A program made the translations under genes and the position numbers. The notes under the pieces are model-generated. The model was given only the letters and a program-made list of their open reading frames with translations, did not search any database and was not told where the DNA came from. A stretch of DNA of 5,725 nt from Cyanobacteriota bacterium (GTDB taxonomy: Bacteria > Cyanobacteriota > Cyanobacteriia > SKYG9), in the NCBI GenBank assembly GCA_025054735.1, contig JANWZG010000256.1, positions 1 through 5,725 of the forward strand, given 5' to 3'. Shown here one piece after another: positions 1 through 5,725 of the stretch. Each line of letters starts with the position of its first letter. Positions within the stretch are counted from its first letter, which is position 1.

Positions 1-94
1 TTTCCATGTCGAAGGTGTGGCTCAGGAGTCGGCTACCATCGGGCATCTGGGCCTCAAATTCACGAGGGGTCAGATGGATTACAGGTGCGGTCAT
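1..94 (-). CDS. N-terminal fragment of an unrecognised protein (runs off the left edge)
   Basis: The minus strand is open from an ATG at 94 to the edge of the window and gives 31 residues beginning MTAPVIHLTPREFEAQMPDG and ending SHTFDME. The mix of polar and hydrophobic residues looks like an ordinary soluble protein. There is no signal peptide or membrane segment. I do not recognise the family from so short a piece and assign no function. No Shine-Dalgarno sequence is visible upstream of the ATG. The gene is divergent from the membrane-protein gene that starts at 498. Support is limited to the open frame, its sensible composition and the non-coding look of the sequence upstream, so a spurious open frame is possible. 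Confidence 0.55.
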   Translation of the reverse strand, partial: MTAPVIHLTPREFEAQMPDGSRLLSHTFDME

Positions 95-114
95 AATGCT
101 TACCGTTGAGAGAA

Positions 115-130
115 ACGTAGGAGAACAGCG
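115..130 (-). promoter_or_regulatory. Leader motif copy 1 (CGCTGTTCTCCTACGT on minus strand)
   Basis: Read on the minus strand, this 16-mer lies 21-36 nt upstream of the ATG at 94. A version differing by one deleted base (CGCTGTTTCCTACGT) sits at 4135-4149, upstream of the minus-strand kinase gene. The shared position in two leaders hints at a regulatory site. A chance match of this quality in a window of this size is not excluded. Confidence 0.2.
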
Positions 131-253
131 TAGTCTTTGGGCCTATGCCTTCGTATCATAGCCTTTTGCTACTCAGATTAGAGAGATGCTTCCTGTTCTG
201 TAGCTTGGGGTTGAGTCATTTAAGCAATTACCAACTGACGATAGCTAAAAAAG

Positions 254-280
254 TTGTGCAGTTCATGGGCTATTTATACT
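254..280 (+). promoter_or_regulatory. Possible sigma-70-type promoter for the membrane-protein gene
   Basis: A good -10 hexamer, TATACT (275-280, five of six consensus bases), follows a weak -35, TTGTGC (254-259), with a short 15-bp spacer. Transcription from here would leave a leader of roughly 210 nt before the ATG at 498. A weaker alternative is TAAGAT at 460-465, closer to the gene and without a clear -35. The call rests only on hexamer similarity. Confidence 0.22.
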
Positions 281-497
281 CCATCACCACAGTTGTTTGC
301 TGCACACTGGTATGTGTTACGTTGTGGTGTGATTACCTACTGCCGTTAGTGGTTAAGAGTACTTTAAGTAAGGTAACACTAGGTGAGAACACTTTGACGG
401 TCATAATTACTTCTCTAGCAGCTAGTTGCTGATAAGGGTCGACTCGCCTGGTATCTGGGTAAGATAGAAGAAATGCATCCACACCTGGCATTAATCC

Positions 498-1778
498 ATG
501 AACGTAATTGAAAACACACATCATCACCTTGTAATCGCTACCACACCCCTGACAAAACAGATACTTGCGAGGGTCTCAATCCTTTTAGCGTCACTTGCCC
601 CTGTGATGGGCATTCTTTACGCGAATACCTTGGGTAAAGCAAATACTGGGGAACTTACAGAGTTGACTTGTCAGCGAGTTGAGACCTATGTGAACTGCCA
701 ACTGACCCGCGAGGATGTGCAGGGTAACCAAACGATGAACCAGACTATTCGTCGTGTGCAAAAAGCTACTGTCTTGACAGTGCCAACTACCCGCAGGGTT
801 TGTACTGGTACAGGAGAGAATCGCAGGTGCTCAGACAAACCCTATACCCTGTGCATAAGCCGGATTGTTGCTAACAATGTACCAGTAGAGATTCCTCTGA
901 GTGAGTTTAAGGCAGGCACGACTGACCCGACTTGTCAAGCAGAAAATAGCATCACCTACGCTATTGCTAGCTTGGTCAAGGGTGACTTAACCGTAAAGGT
1001 TTGGACAGACGATACCCGTACAGGCGATATGAAGGCTGAGTTTTGGGGGATTGCTAGCTGTATCCTGGCAGGAGCAGGATTGTTTGCCTTAGTGTTGATC
1101 GCCCAGGTTCGTCAAGACATCTGGCTCTTTGATCGCCAACAGCAAAAGATTCGCCACACAGTCCGCTATCTTTGGCGGCAGCAAGAAACAGCCTACCCTT
1201 GGAAAGATGCGATCGGGCTAGAGTATACATCCGGTGGAACAGTAAAGTTATGGTTTAGACAAGGCCAGAAATTATGGGGACGCGCAGTGCCAGTTATGGA
1301 GAATTCATCTTCTGAATTGGTTGCCCAAATTGAACCTTATCTCAATCATGAGTTGAGGATTGAAAAGTTCGGTGGGTTAACAATAGAACGCACCCCAACT
1401 CGATTGACAATTCACTCTACAAATCCCCCAAAGCAACACTATGTAATTGATCTGGACGTAGGTACGATTAATTACTCTTGGGAAGAAAACACACCCGACC
1501 CATCTTCAGCGATCAACCATCAGGGTGCGCTAAGAATAGCTGGAAAAGTCCACTCTAATCCGTCTCTTCCTATTCGACAGGTAAACTCTGTGCAGTTCGT
1601 CACTAAGTATGATGACGAGGGAGATCGCATGTATAGTTTCAACCTAAAACTTGTTGACGATACCACAGAACCTCTATCTGACTTTACGTATGGATACACA
1701 GATGTGCCACGGATAGCAAACCGGATAGCTACCTTCTTGCAAGTGCCTCTTAATAAAGTTGAGCTTAGAGAGAAATGA
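498..1778 (+). CDS. Uncharacterised two-helix membrane protein with a six-cysteine loop and a cytoplasmic tail
   Basis: The gene encodes 426 residues from the ATG at 498; no clear Shine-Dalgarno sequence precedes it. A hydrophobic segment at about residues 21-43 and a second at 182-204 (FWGIASCILAGAGLFALVLI) anchor the protein. The Arg/Gln-rich stretch after the second helix (RQDIWLFDRQQQKIRH) suggests that the C-terminal tail lies in the cytoplasm. The loop between the helices (44-181) would then be outside the membrane. It contains six cysteines (58, 67, 102, 111, 119, 146), enough for three disulfides. Its C58-x8-C67 pattern (LTCQRVETYVNCQLT) resembles a motif I recall from hypothetical cyanobacterial membrane proteins. 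The tail (205-426) looks beta-rich, with two stretches ending in a helix-like segment (275-285 and 403-415), possibly PH-like folds; this is inference. No catalytic motif is visible and the function is unknown. It converges on the PAS kinase and is not in an operon with any gene in the window. Confidence 0.85.
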   Translation: MNVIENTHHHLVIATTPLTKQILARVSILLASLAPVMGILYANTLGKANTGELTELTCQRVETYVNCQLTREDVQGNQTMNQTIRRVQKATVLTVPTTRRVCTGTGENRRCSDKPYTLCISRIVANNVPVEIPLSEFKAGTTDPTCQAENSITYAIASLVKGDLTVKVWTDDTRTGDMKAEFWGIASCILAGAGLFALVLIAQVRQDIWLFDRQQQKIRHTVRYLWRQQETAYPWKDAIGLEYTSGGTVKLWFRQGQKLWGRAVPVMENSSSELVAQIEPYLNHELRIEKFGGLTIERTPTRLTIHSTNPPKQHYVIDLDVGTINYSWEENTPDPSSAINHQGALRIAGKVHSNPSLPIRQVNSVQFVTKYDDEGDRMYSFNLKLVDDTTEPLSDFTYGYTDVPRIANRIATFLQVPLNKVELREK

Positions 1779-1792
1779 CTTGCTCTAGAGCT
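1762..1792. terminator. Hairpin spanning the stop codon of the membrane-protein gene; weak terminator candidate
   Basis: AGCTTAGAG (1762-1770) pairs with CTCTAGAGCT (1783-1792) over nine base pairs with one bulged G at 1788. A 12-nt loop holds the TGA stop codon (1776-1778). The 3' arm also contains the perfect 10-bp palindrome GCTCTAGAGC (1782-1791). A second small stem, CTGAC-CATCT-GTCAG, lies at 1799-1813. Neither is followed by a T-run on either strand, so this is not a canonical intrinsic terminator. Its place between convergent genes is the main reason to list it. Confidence 0.22.
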
Positions 1793-1876
1793 TCAGGTCT
1801 GACCATCTGTCAGTCAATCTGCACCTGGATTGCTATCAATCGTTGAGGATTTACTATCAACTGCTGGATGTAGGAG
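1779..1876. other. Convergent intergenic spacer, 98 bp
   Basis: The spacer lies between the stop codons of the membrane-protein gene and the PAS kinase gene. Apart from part of the 1762-1792 hairpin and the small stem at 1799-1813, I see no gene or strong signal in it. Confidence 0.7.
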
Positions 1877-4090
1877 TTATTTGCTGTGAGTCTGTGTCAG
1901 GGGAATCTTGATTATGAACTCTGCCCCCTTACCAGGTTCTGAAATGCACTCCAACTGACCACCATGCTTTTCTACTACGATTTGGTAACTAATGGAGAGA
2001 CCCAAGCCTGTACCTTTGCCGATCGGCTTCGTGGTGAAAAAGGGGTCAAACAGCTTTTCCTTAGCATCAGCAGTCATGCCAGGGCCGTTATCCCCAATGC
2101 GGATGATTGCCCATGACTGGTCAGCAGAAAGAGAGGTGCGAATGTGGATTGTTGGTGGCTGCCAACCCAGCAATAGTTCCTCACCATTGAATGCTTCTAT
2201 AGGTTGAGATTCTAAGGCATCGATCGCATTGGCCAACACGTTGATAAAAACTTGATTGAGCTGACCAGCATAGCACTCTACGAGTGGCAGCATCCCGTAG
2301 TCCCTAATGACCCGGATAGCCATGGTGTCACCATGGGCTTTTAACCGATGTTGTAATAACATGAGGCTGTTATCAATGCCTTCGTGAATATCAACCATTT
2401 TTAGGTCGGATTCATCTTTACGTGAGAAGTTGCGCAGCGACAGCACCATCTGCTGAATGCGCTCGGCTCCAGCGGCCATAGAATTTAGGATATTGGGCAA
2501 GTCTTGCTGCAAGAAGTCGAGGTCAATGCTGCTCATAAAGGTTTGAATTTCTGGATCTGGATTTGGATAGTGTCGTTGATAAAGGTGAATCAACTGCAAC
2601 AGGTCATGGGCATATTGATCCACATAGCTGAGATTGGCGTAGATAAAGTTAGTAGGGTTATTAATTTCGTGGGCAATGCCTGCCACTAGTTGTCCTAGGC
2701 TAGACATTTTTTCCGTTTGCACTAGTTGAGATTGGGTGCGCTTGAGGTCAGTCAGTGCCTGCTGGAGTTCTGCATTTTTAGCATTGAGGGCAGCTTCAGC
2801 CTGTTTACGATCGCCAATATTGCGGCCAATGCCTGTTAGCCCAACCACATTACCCTGCTCATCGCGCAGAATCACACCGTTCCAGTGAAACTCTATCTCG
2901 CCCTTAGTGGTGATCAGTCGCGCCTCTACATCCATCGATCCCATGGAAAAAGCTCGATAGATGGCTTGTACCATCTTGCCCCGCTCAGCCTCTGGAAAAA
3001 ATGCCAATGCTGATCGCCCTTGAATCTGCTCACCCGTCAGCCCTGTAAGAGCTTCTAGTTGAGGATTCCACTTCAACATACGAATGTGCAAGTCAATAAC
3101 GTACAAAACATCTGGAATCGCAGCAATTATGCTCTCCTGTTCACGCAATGTCCGTGCTAGTACCTCTTCAACGTGGCGACGCTTAGACATTTCATGTAAG
3201 CGATCAACAATGCGCAGCAATTCTGCCGTGCGCTCTCCATCTTGGTGCTTTACAGCTTTCATCACCTGCTCTGTAGTCTCTGCCCACTTGCGATCAGTAA
3301 TGTCATGGATTGCGTTGACTCGTAGTCGCCGACCCCGATAGGTAATTGTGCGACCGCGAATTTCTGCCAAAAAGGGAGAACCGTCTTTACGCAGCAAGGT
3401 CGCTTCGTAGCGATCTTCGGTGCCAACTTGCTGGCGTTGAATGATCAAGTCCTTGTCTTGCCAGGCGATGAAGCGGGTGACAGACATGCCCCTCACTTCT
3501 TGAGGACTGTAGCCCAACATCTGAGTAAAGTTTTTGTTAGCTTCTACTACTAGGCCGCCGTCTGTAATGACGATCGCTTCAAAGCTAGCTTCAGATAAGC
3601 GCTGAAATCGCTCCTCTGCCTCTTGAATCGCTCGCTCTGCCTGCTGCTTCTCAGTAACAGTGGCGGTGATAACCAGCGATACCAGCACTAGCCCACCAAT
3701 AGTTCCCTCGTTAGTGTACCAAGGGCTAGCTTGACAGCGAATCCATTCATGCCTCTGGGTTCGGCTCAGATATATCTTAGCCTCTTGTCGTTCTGTCTCA
3801 CCTCCTAGGCAACGTTGGTACATTTGTCGCCATGTATCTGGAACATCTGGTAAACTTTCATAGTAAGATTGGCCGACTACATTGGAATGATGAAGACCAT
3901 AGTCAACCATCCACTGACGGCTAGCAGCTAGGTAGTTCATTGCTAGATCAACAACCGCCATGGCGATCGGGGCAGCCTCGATCCAGGCACGCCAAGGTTC
4001 AGATGGGGTAACGTTAGCGGGGGGAAATGACATCACCTGTACTATGCGTCTTGAGGATCCGTCTGTTAATGAATTTAAAGAAGAGGTCAT
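1877..4090 (-). CDS. Cytoplasmic sensor histidine kinase with three PAS domains
   Basis: The 737-residue protein autophosphorylates on histidine in response to a signal sensed by its PAS domains. It has no signal peptide or membrane helix, so it acts in the cytoplasm. PAS1 spans about 31-148, PAS2 about 161-268 (ending HDITDRK) and PAS3 about 315-430 (ending NIGDRKQ). A helical linker joins PAS2 to PAS3, and a coiled coil (431-460) leads into the H-box SSLGQLVAGIAHEINNP, with phospho-acceptor His474. A helical extension (about 485-535) follows in the dimerisation region, as in many cyanobacterial kinases of this type. The ATPase domain is complete: N-box NVLANAIDAL (617-626), G1 DNGPGM (667-672), F-box FDPFFTTK (681-688) and G2 GKGTGLGLSI (691-700). 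No PAS ligand can be named. The start is uncertain: Met20 (ATG at 4033, preceded by ACAGGTG) lies just before PAS1 and is a fair alternative to the ATG at 4090. It is divergent from the second kinase at 4324, and no cognate response regulator is adjacent. Confidence 0.95.
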   Translation of the reverse strand: MTSSLNSLTDGSSRRIVQVMSFPPANVTPSEPWRAWIEAAPIAMAVVDLAMNYLAASRQWMVDYGLHHSNVVGQSYYESLPDVPDTWRQMYQRCLGGETERQEAKIYLSRTQRHEWIRCQASPWYTNEGTIGGLVLVSLVITATVTEKQQAERAIQEAEERFQRLSEASFEAIVITDGGLVVEANKNFTQMLGYSPQEVRGMSVTRFIAWQDKDLIIQRQQVGTEDRYEATLLRKDGSPFLAEIRGRTITYRGRRLRVNAIHDITDRKWAETTEQVMKAVKHQDGERTAELLRIVDRLHEMSKRRHVEEVLARTLREQESIIAAIPDVLYVIDLHIRMLKWNPQLEALTGLTGEQIQGRSALAFFPEAERGKMVQAIYRAFSMGSMDVEARLITTKGEIEFHWNGVILRDEQGNVVGLTGIGRNIGDRKQAEAALNAKNAELQQALTDLKRTQSQLVQTEKMSSLGQLVAGIAHEINNPTNFIYANLSYVDQYAHDLLQLIHLYQRHYPNPDPEIQTFMSSIDLDFLQQDLPNILNSMAAGAERIQQMVLSLRNFSRKDESDLKMVDIHEGIDNSLMLLQHRLKAHGDTMAIRVIRDYGMLPLVECYAGQLNQVFINVLANAIDALESQPIEAFNGEELLLGWQPPTIHIRTSLSADQSWAIIRIGDNGPGMTADAKEKLFDPFFTTKPIGKGTGLGLSISYQIVVEKHGGQLECISEPGKGAEFIIKIPLTQTHSK

Positions 4091-4134
4091 AAGTGAAAAG
4101 ATTGTTAAAACAGTAAAAAATTGTCATAGGTGTG

Positions 4135-4149
4135 ACGTAGGAAACAGCG
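4135..4149 (-). promoter_or_regulatory. Leader motif copy 2 (CGCTGTTTCCTACGT on minus strand)
   Basis: This 15-mer lies 45-59 nt upstream of the kinase ATG at 4090. It matches the minus-strand sequence at 115-130 except for one missing base. Both copies have the same orientation relative to the gene that follows. It may be a transcription-factor or leader-RNA element, or coincidence. Confidence 0.2.
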
Positions 4150-4187
4150 CTTTAAATGAATTTGGTAAGCAGCTACATTTTCAATCA

Positions 4188-4201
4188 TAAGGAGATGATC
4201 C
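4188..4201 (+). promoter_or_regulatory. Extended Shine-Dalgarno-like sequence without a usable start codon
   Basis: TAAGGAGATGATCC matches the exact complement of the 3' tail of E. coli-type 16S rRNA (TAAGGAGGTGATCC) at 13 of 14 positions, and the cyanobacterial-type tail at 12 of 14. The only ATG nearby (4195-4197) lies inside the motif, too close to be used, and would give a 12-codon frame (4195-4233). The kinase start is about 120 nt further on. On the minus strand the same site reads as an anti-Shine-Dalgarno mimic in the leader of the PAS kinase. Function is unproven. Confidence 0.25.
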
Positions 4202-4214
4202 CGGACTCGGATCA
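4196..4214. repeat. Inverted repeat TGATCC-N7-GGATCA
   Basis: Perfect 6-bp arms are separated by 7 bp, between the divergent kinase genes. The size and symmetry suit a dimeric regulator's operator, or a short RNA hairpin. The right arm overlaps the left arm of the inverted repeat at 4211-4234. Confidence 0.4.
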
Positions 4215-4234
4215 CAGTCAAGTGGAGTTGTGAT
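4211..4234. repeat. Inverted repeat ATCACA-N12-TGTGAT
   Basis: Perfect 6-bp arms are separated by 12 bp. The half-sites resemble CRP-type TGTGA/TCACA boxes but in the reverse order and with the wrong spacing, so I do not call a CRP site. The repeat shares bases 4211-4214 with the preceding one, so in RNA the two hairpins could not form together. Confidence 0.35.
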
Positions 4235-4323
4235 ATCTATTTACATCTCCCCTGGGTGATAATTGAGGCTAGTTGAAAGCTTGGTAACACTGAGTACTTG
4301 GTTGCCCTGACCTTGCGGATGAC

Positions 4324-5725
4324 ATGATGAATAGTTTTTCTCATCAACGTCAACGAGTACGTATTTTAGTAGTATGCAGTGGGTTACTGGCAGCTCAAGG
4401 GTTGTTAGCAATTTTACGCCATGGCAACTACGATATAGAGGTTTGTGACTACACTACACAGGATTGCCAACCTCGAATGCTTCGATCTAGTGATCAAGGT
4501 TTTGATCTAGTTATGTTGGATGCCATGCTGTCTAACAGCTATCAGTGGTGCCGAGAGGTTCGATCCCTAGGAATTACATTGCCCATTGTTTTCTTTAGCA
4601 CAGGTGACACTTCACCTGAGGTTACACAGGTCTATAGTGCTGGTGGTAGCGACTATGTGACCACTCCGTTCAGTCAACAAGAAGTTCTCTCCCGCCTTAA
4701 GACTCACCTAGAACTGCGCCAGTTGCAGTGTAAATTTAATCAACTCTTCGTGGCTAATCCCGTTGCCATGGCGATTTCTACCTTGGAGGACGGGCGGTTG
4801 CTAGAGGTGAATCCAGCCTTTGCAAAGCTGACAGGCTATACCCTGGAGGAACTGCTGGGTAAGTCTACCCTAGACCTCAACATCTGGGCCGATCGCAACG
4901 ATCGCAATCGAATTGTACAGGCGTTGCTAACTAAGCAACCAGTTCTTGATCAAGAAATTCAGGGGCAAACTCGCACGGGTGAACCGAAAACAGTGTTGTT
5001 GTCCTCTGAATTGATTGACCATGAGGGCAAAACTTGCTTGTTTAGTCGTGCAATCGATATCACTGACCGCAAACAAGTTGATGTCCAGCGTCAGCGCCAG
5101 CTAGAGATGTACACGCTGTTAAATAGTATTTCTCGCCAACTGCTCAACCAAGATCCAGATACGGCGATTCACTTCACCCTCAAGGCAATTGGAGAATTCA
5201 CAGCCAGCGATCGCGTCAACATTATCCAAAAGGATGCAAATCAAATTACTCTATCCATGACCCACGAGTGGTGTATAGAGGGTATCGAACCTTGTATGGC
5301 TCTAGTGCAAGCCATGAAACCTGAGGCTTGTCCTTGGGTTATGCAGCAATTGTTGACAGGCGAACCATTGGAAATTCAGTGCTTGGCTGATTTGCCGCCT
5401 GAAGCCAGCCGAGAGCGCGATCTGATGAGAGAAGCGGGAGTAAAATCCACCATCATTGTGCCCATGGTAAATGGTGAAACAATCGCAGGTTATTTAAGTG
5501 CTGATGCCGTTCGGGCAGAACGGCGATGGATGCCGGAAGATATCAAACTGTTTAGTCTTGTTGGTGAGTTGATTGCTATTGCCCAAGCACGTTATGCGGC
5601 TGAAGAAACCCAGCGTTTTTACCTCCATGCGGTATCTCACGATTTGCGTAACCCAGTGGTAGGGATGTCAATGATTGTCAAAAATCTCTTAAGTCAGCGT
5701 ACAACTGGATCTGCATCAGAACCCT
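4324..5725 (+). CDS. Hybrid sensor histidine kinase with degenerate receiver, PAS, GAF and HisKA (C-terminus outside window)
   Basis: The frame is open for 467 codons from the ATG at 4324 to the right edge; an in-frame stop at 4291 limits the start. The next codon (4327) is also ATG and is slightly better spaced from a weak GGA at 4317-4319. There are no membrane helices. Domains in order: a receiver-like domain (11-135); a PAS domain (about 136-252, ending AIDITDRKQ); a GAF domain (about 258-425) with the late strand TIIVPMVNGETIAGY; and a HisKA H-box beginning at about 430 (AVSHDLRNP), with predicted phospho-acceptor His439. The ATPase domain should follow beyond the window. The receiver keeps Asp66 (LVMLDAML) and Ser92 in the Thr/Ser position. 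However, the acidic pair after the first strand is Cys18-Ser19 (ILVVCSG), the conserved Lys is Thr114 (DYVTTPF), and the loop after Asp66 is shorter and lacks its usual proline. Phosphorylation is therefore doubtful. The GAF has no recognisable bilin-attachment motif. It is divergent from the PAS kinase. Confidence 0.92.
   Translation, partial: MMNSFSHQRQRVRILVVCSGLLAAQGLLAILRHGNYDIEVCDYTTQDCQPRMLRSSDQGFDLVMLDAMLSNSYQWCREVRSLGITLPIVFFSTGDTSPEVTQVYSAGGSDYVTTPFSQQEVLSRLKTHLELRQLQCKFNQLFVANPVAMAISTLEDGRLLEVNPAFAKLTGYTLEELLGKSTLDLNIWADRNDRNRIVQALLTKQPVLDQEIQGQTRTGEPKTVLLSSELIDHEGKTCLFSRAIDITDRKQVDVQRQRQLEMYTLLNSISRQLLNQDPDTAIHFTLKAIGEFTASDRVNIIQKDANQITLSMTHEWCIEGIEPCMALVQAMKPEACPWVMQQLLTGEPLEIQCLADLPPEASRERDLMREAGVKSTIIVPMVNGETIAGYLSADAVRAERRWMPEDIKLFSLVGELIAIAQARYAAEETQRFYLHAVSHDLRNPVVGMSMIVKNLLSQRTTGSASEP
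5207..5214. repeat. HIP1 octamer (GCGATCGC)
   Basis: This is an exact copy of the highly iterated palindrome abundant in many cyanobacterial genomes, inside the GAF-coding part of the second kinase. Seven more sites match seven of eight bases (cores at 1210, 2221, 2808, 3571, 3964, 4890 and 4899). One further CGATCG core lies at 2020. Confidence 0.85.

Larger units (their letters stand above)
95..497. other. Divergent intergenic region, about 400 bp, no convincing gene
   Basis: This stretch separates the minus-strand fragment from the plus-strand membrane-protein gene and should hold promoters for both. A 95-codon plus-strand frame (145-432) crosses it, but it has no ribosome binding site, an unusual Cys/Leu-rich composition and no recognisable domain, so I do not call it. 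Small symmetrical elements are present: TACTTTAAGTA at 360-370 (5-bp arms, 1-bp centre) and the near-palindrome AGCAGCTAGTTGCT at 417-430 (one mismatch). Either could be an operator or arise by chance. No tRNA, rRNA or known riboswitch pattern was seen. Confidence 0.6.
4091..4323. promoter_or_regulatory. Divergent intergenic region shared by the two kinase genes
   Basis: These 233 bp must hold promoters for both kinases. On the minus strand a -10-like TATGAC lies within ACACCTATGACAATT (about 4119-4133), without a clear -35. On the plus strand GATAAT (4258-4263) resembles a -10, again with no good -35. The region also has inverted repeats and a 16S-tail-like sequence, listed separately. Near the plus-strand start, GGTAAC (4283-4288) could pair with GTTGCC (4301-4306) in RNA, with one G-U pair. 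Neither gene has a strong Shine-Dalgarno sequence at its start. Confidence 0.6.

Noticed and set aside
145..432. 95-codon plus-strand open frame in the left intergenic region
   Set aside because: No ribosome binding site, odd Cys/Leu-rich composition, no recognisable domain, and it lies where divergent promoters are expected.
333..527. 64-codon minus-strand open frame
   Set aside because: It overlaps the start of the membrane-protein gene, has no ribosome binding site and no recognisable features, so it is most likely a chance frame.
3655..3711. Hydrophobic stretch GGLVLVSLVITATV in the PAS kinase as a membrane helix
   Set aside because: It matches the last beta strand of a PAS domain in position and length, and is followed directly by the usual PAS-to-linker transition.
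3960..4190. 76-codon plus-strand open frame over the 5' end of the PAS kinase
   Set aside because: About half of it is antisense to the well-supported kinase N-terminus and the rest falls in the promoter region; no domain or ribosome binding site.
4188..4225. Remnant of a 16S rRNA 3' end on the minus strand
   Set aside because: Only the last 14 bases resemble the rRNA tail; the adjacent sequence does not match the conserved region before it.
4195..4233. 12-codon upstream frame (MIPDSDHSQVEL) starting inside the Shine-Dalgarno-like motif
   Set aside because: The ATG directly abuts AAGGAG with no spacer, so initiation there is unlikely, and nothing in the peptide suggests a leader-attenuation role.
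4211..4234. CRP-family binding site
   Set aside because: The half-sites are in reverse order (TCACA before TGTGA) and the spacing does not fit TGTGA-N6-TCACA.
5095..5598. GAF domain of the second kinase as a bilin-binding (cyanobacteriochrome) photosensor
   Set aside because: Several cysteines are present (THEWC, PEACPW), but none sits in the Cys-His attachment context used by cyanobacteriochromes or phytochromes.

Overview
The window most likely comes from a cyanobacterium. One exact HIP1 octamer (GCGATCGC) lies at 5207-5214. The core hexamer CGATCG occurs nine times, against about 1.4 expected by chance in 5.7 kb. The start codons lack strong Shine-Dalgarno sequences, and both kinases have PAS/GAF-rich, membrane-free designs typical of filamentous or Leptolyngbya-like cyanobacteria. 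I cannot name the genus.

Layout from left to right: (1) 1-94, minus strand, the first 31 codons of an unrecognised gene that runs off the left edge. (2) 95-497, a divergent non-coding stretch of about 400 bp with one possible promoter. (3) 498-1778, plus strand, an uncharacterised two-helix membrane protein with a six-cysteine loop outside and a soluble tail inside. (4) 1779-1876, a short convergent spacer with a hairpin across the stop codon of the membrane gene. (5) 1877-4090, minus strand, a complete cytoplasmic histidine kinase with three PAS domains. (6) 4091-4323, a divergent 233-bp intergenic region with overlapping inverted repeats and a near-perfect mimic of the complement of the 16S rRNA 3' tail. 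(7) 4324 to the right edge, plus strand, a second sensor kinase with the order receiver, PAS, GAF, HisKA. Its ATPase domain lies beyond the window.

The two kinases are divergently transcribed from one intergenic region, which suggests co-regulation or a shared pathway (inference). Neither has a stand-alone response regulator within the window. The receiver at the N-terminus of the second kinase keeps its central aspartate but has lost the metal-binding acidic pair (now Cys-Ser) and the conserved lysine (now Thr). It is therefore probably a pseudo-receiver that senses or docks rather than accepting phosphate. This is the clearest departure from the ordinary in the window. I found no mobile element, CRISPR array, tRNA or rRNA gene.
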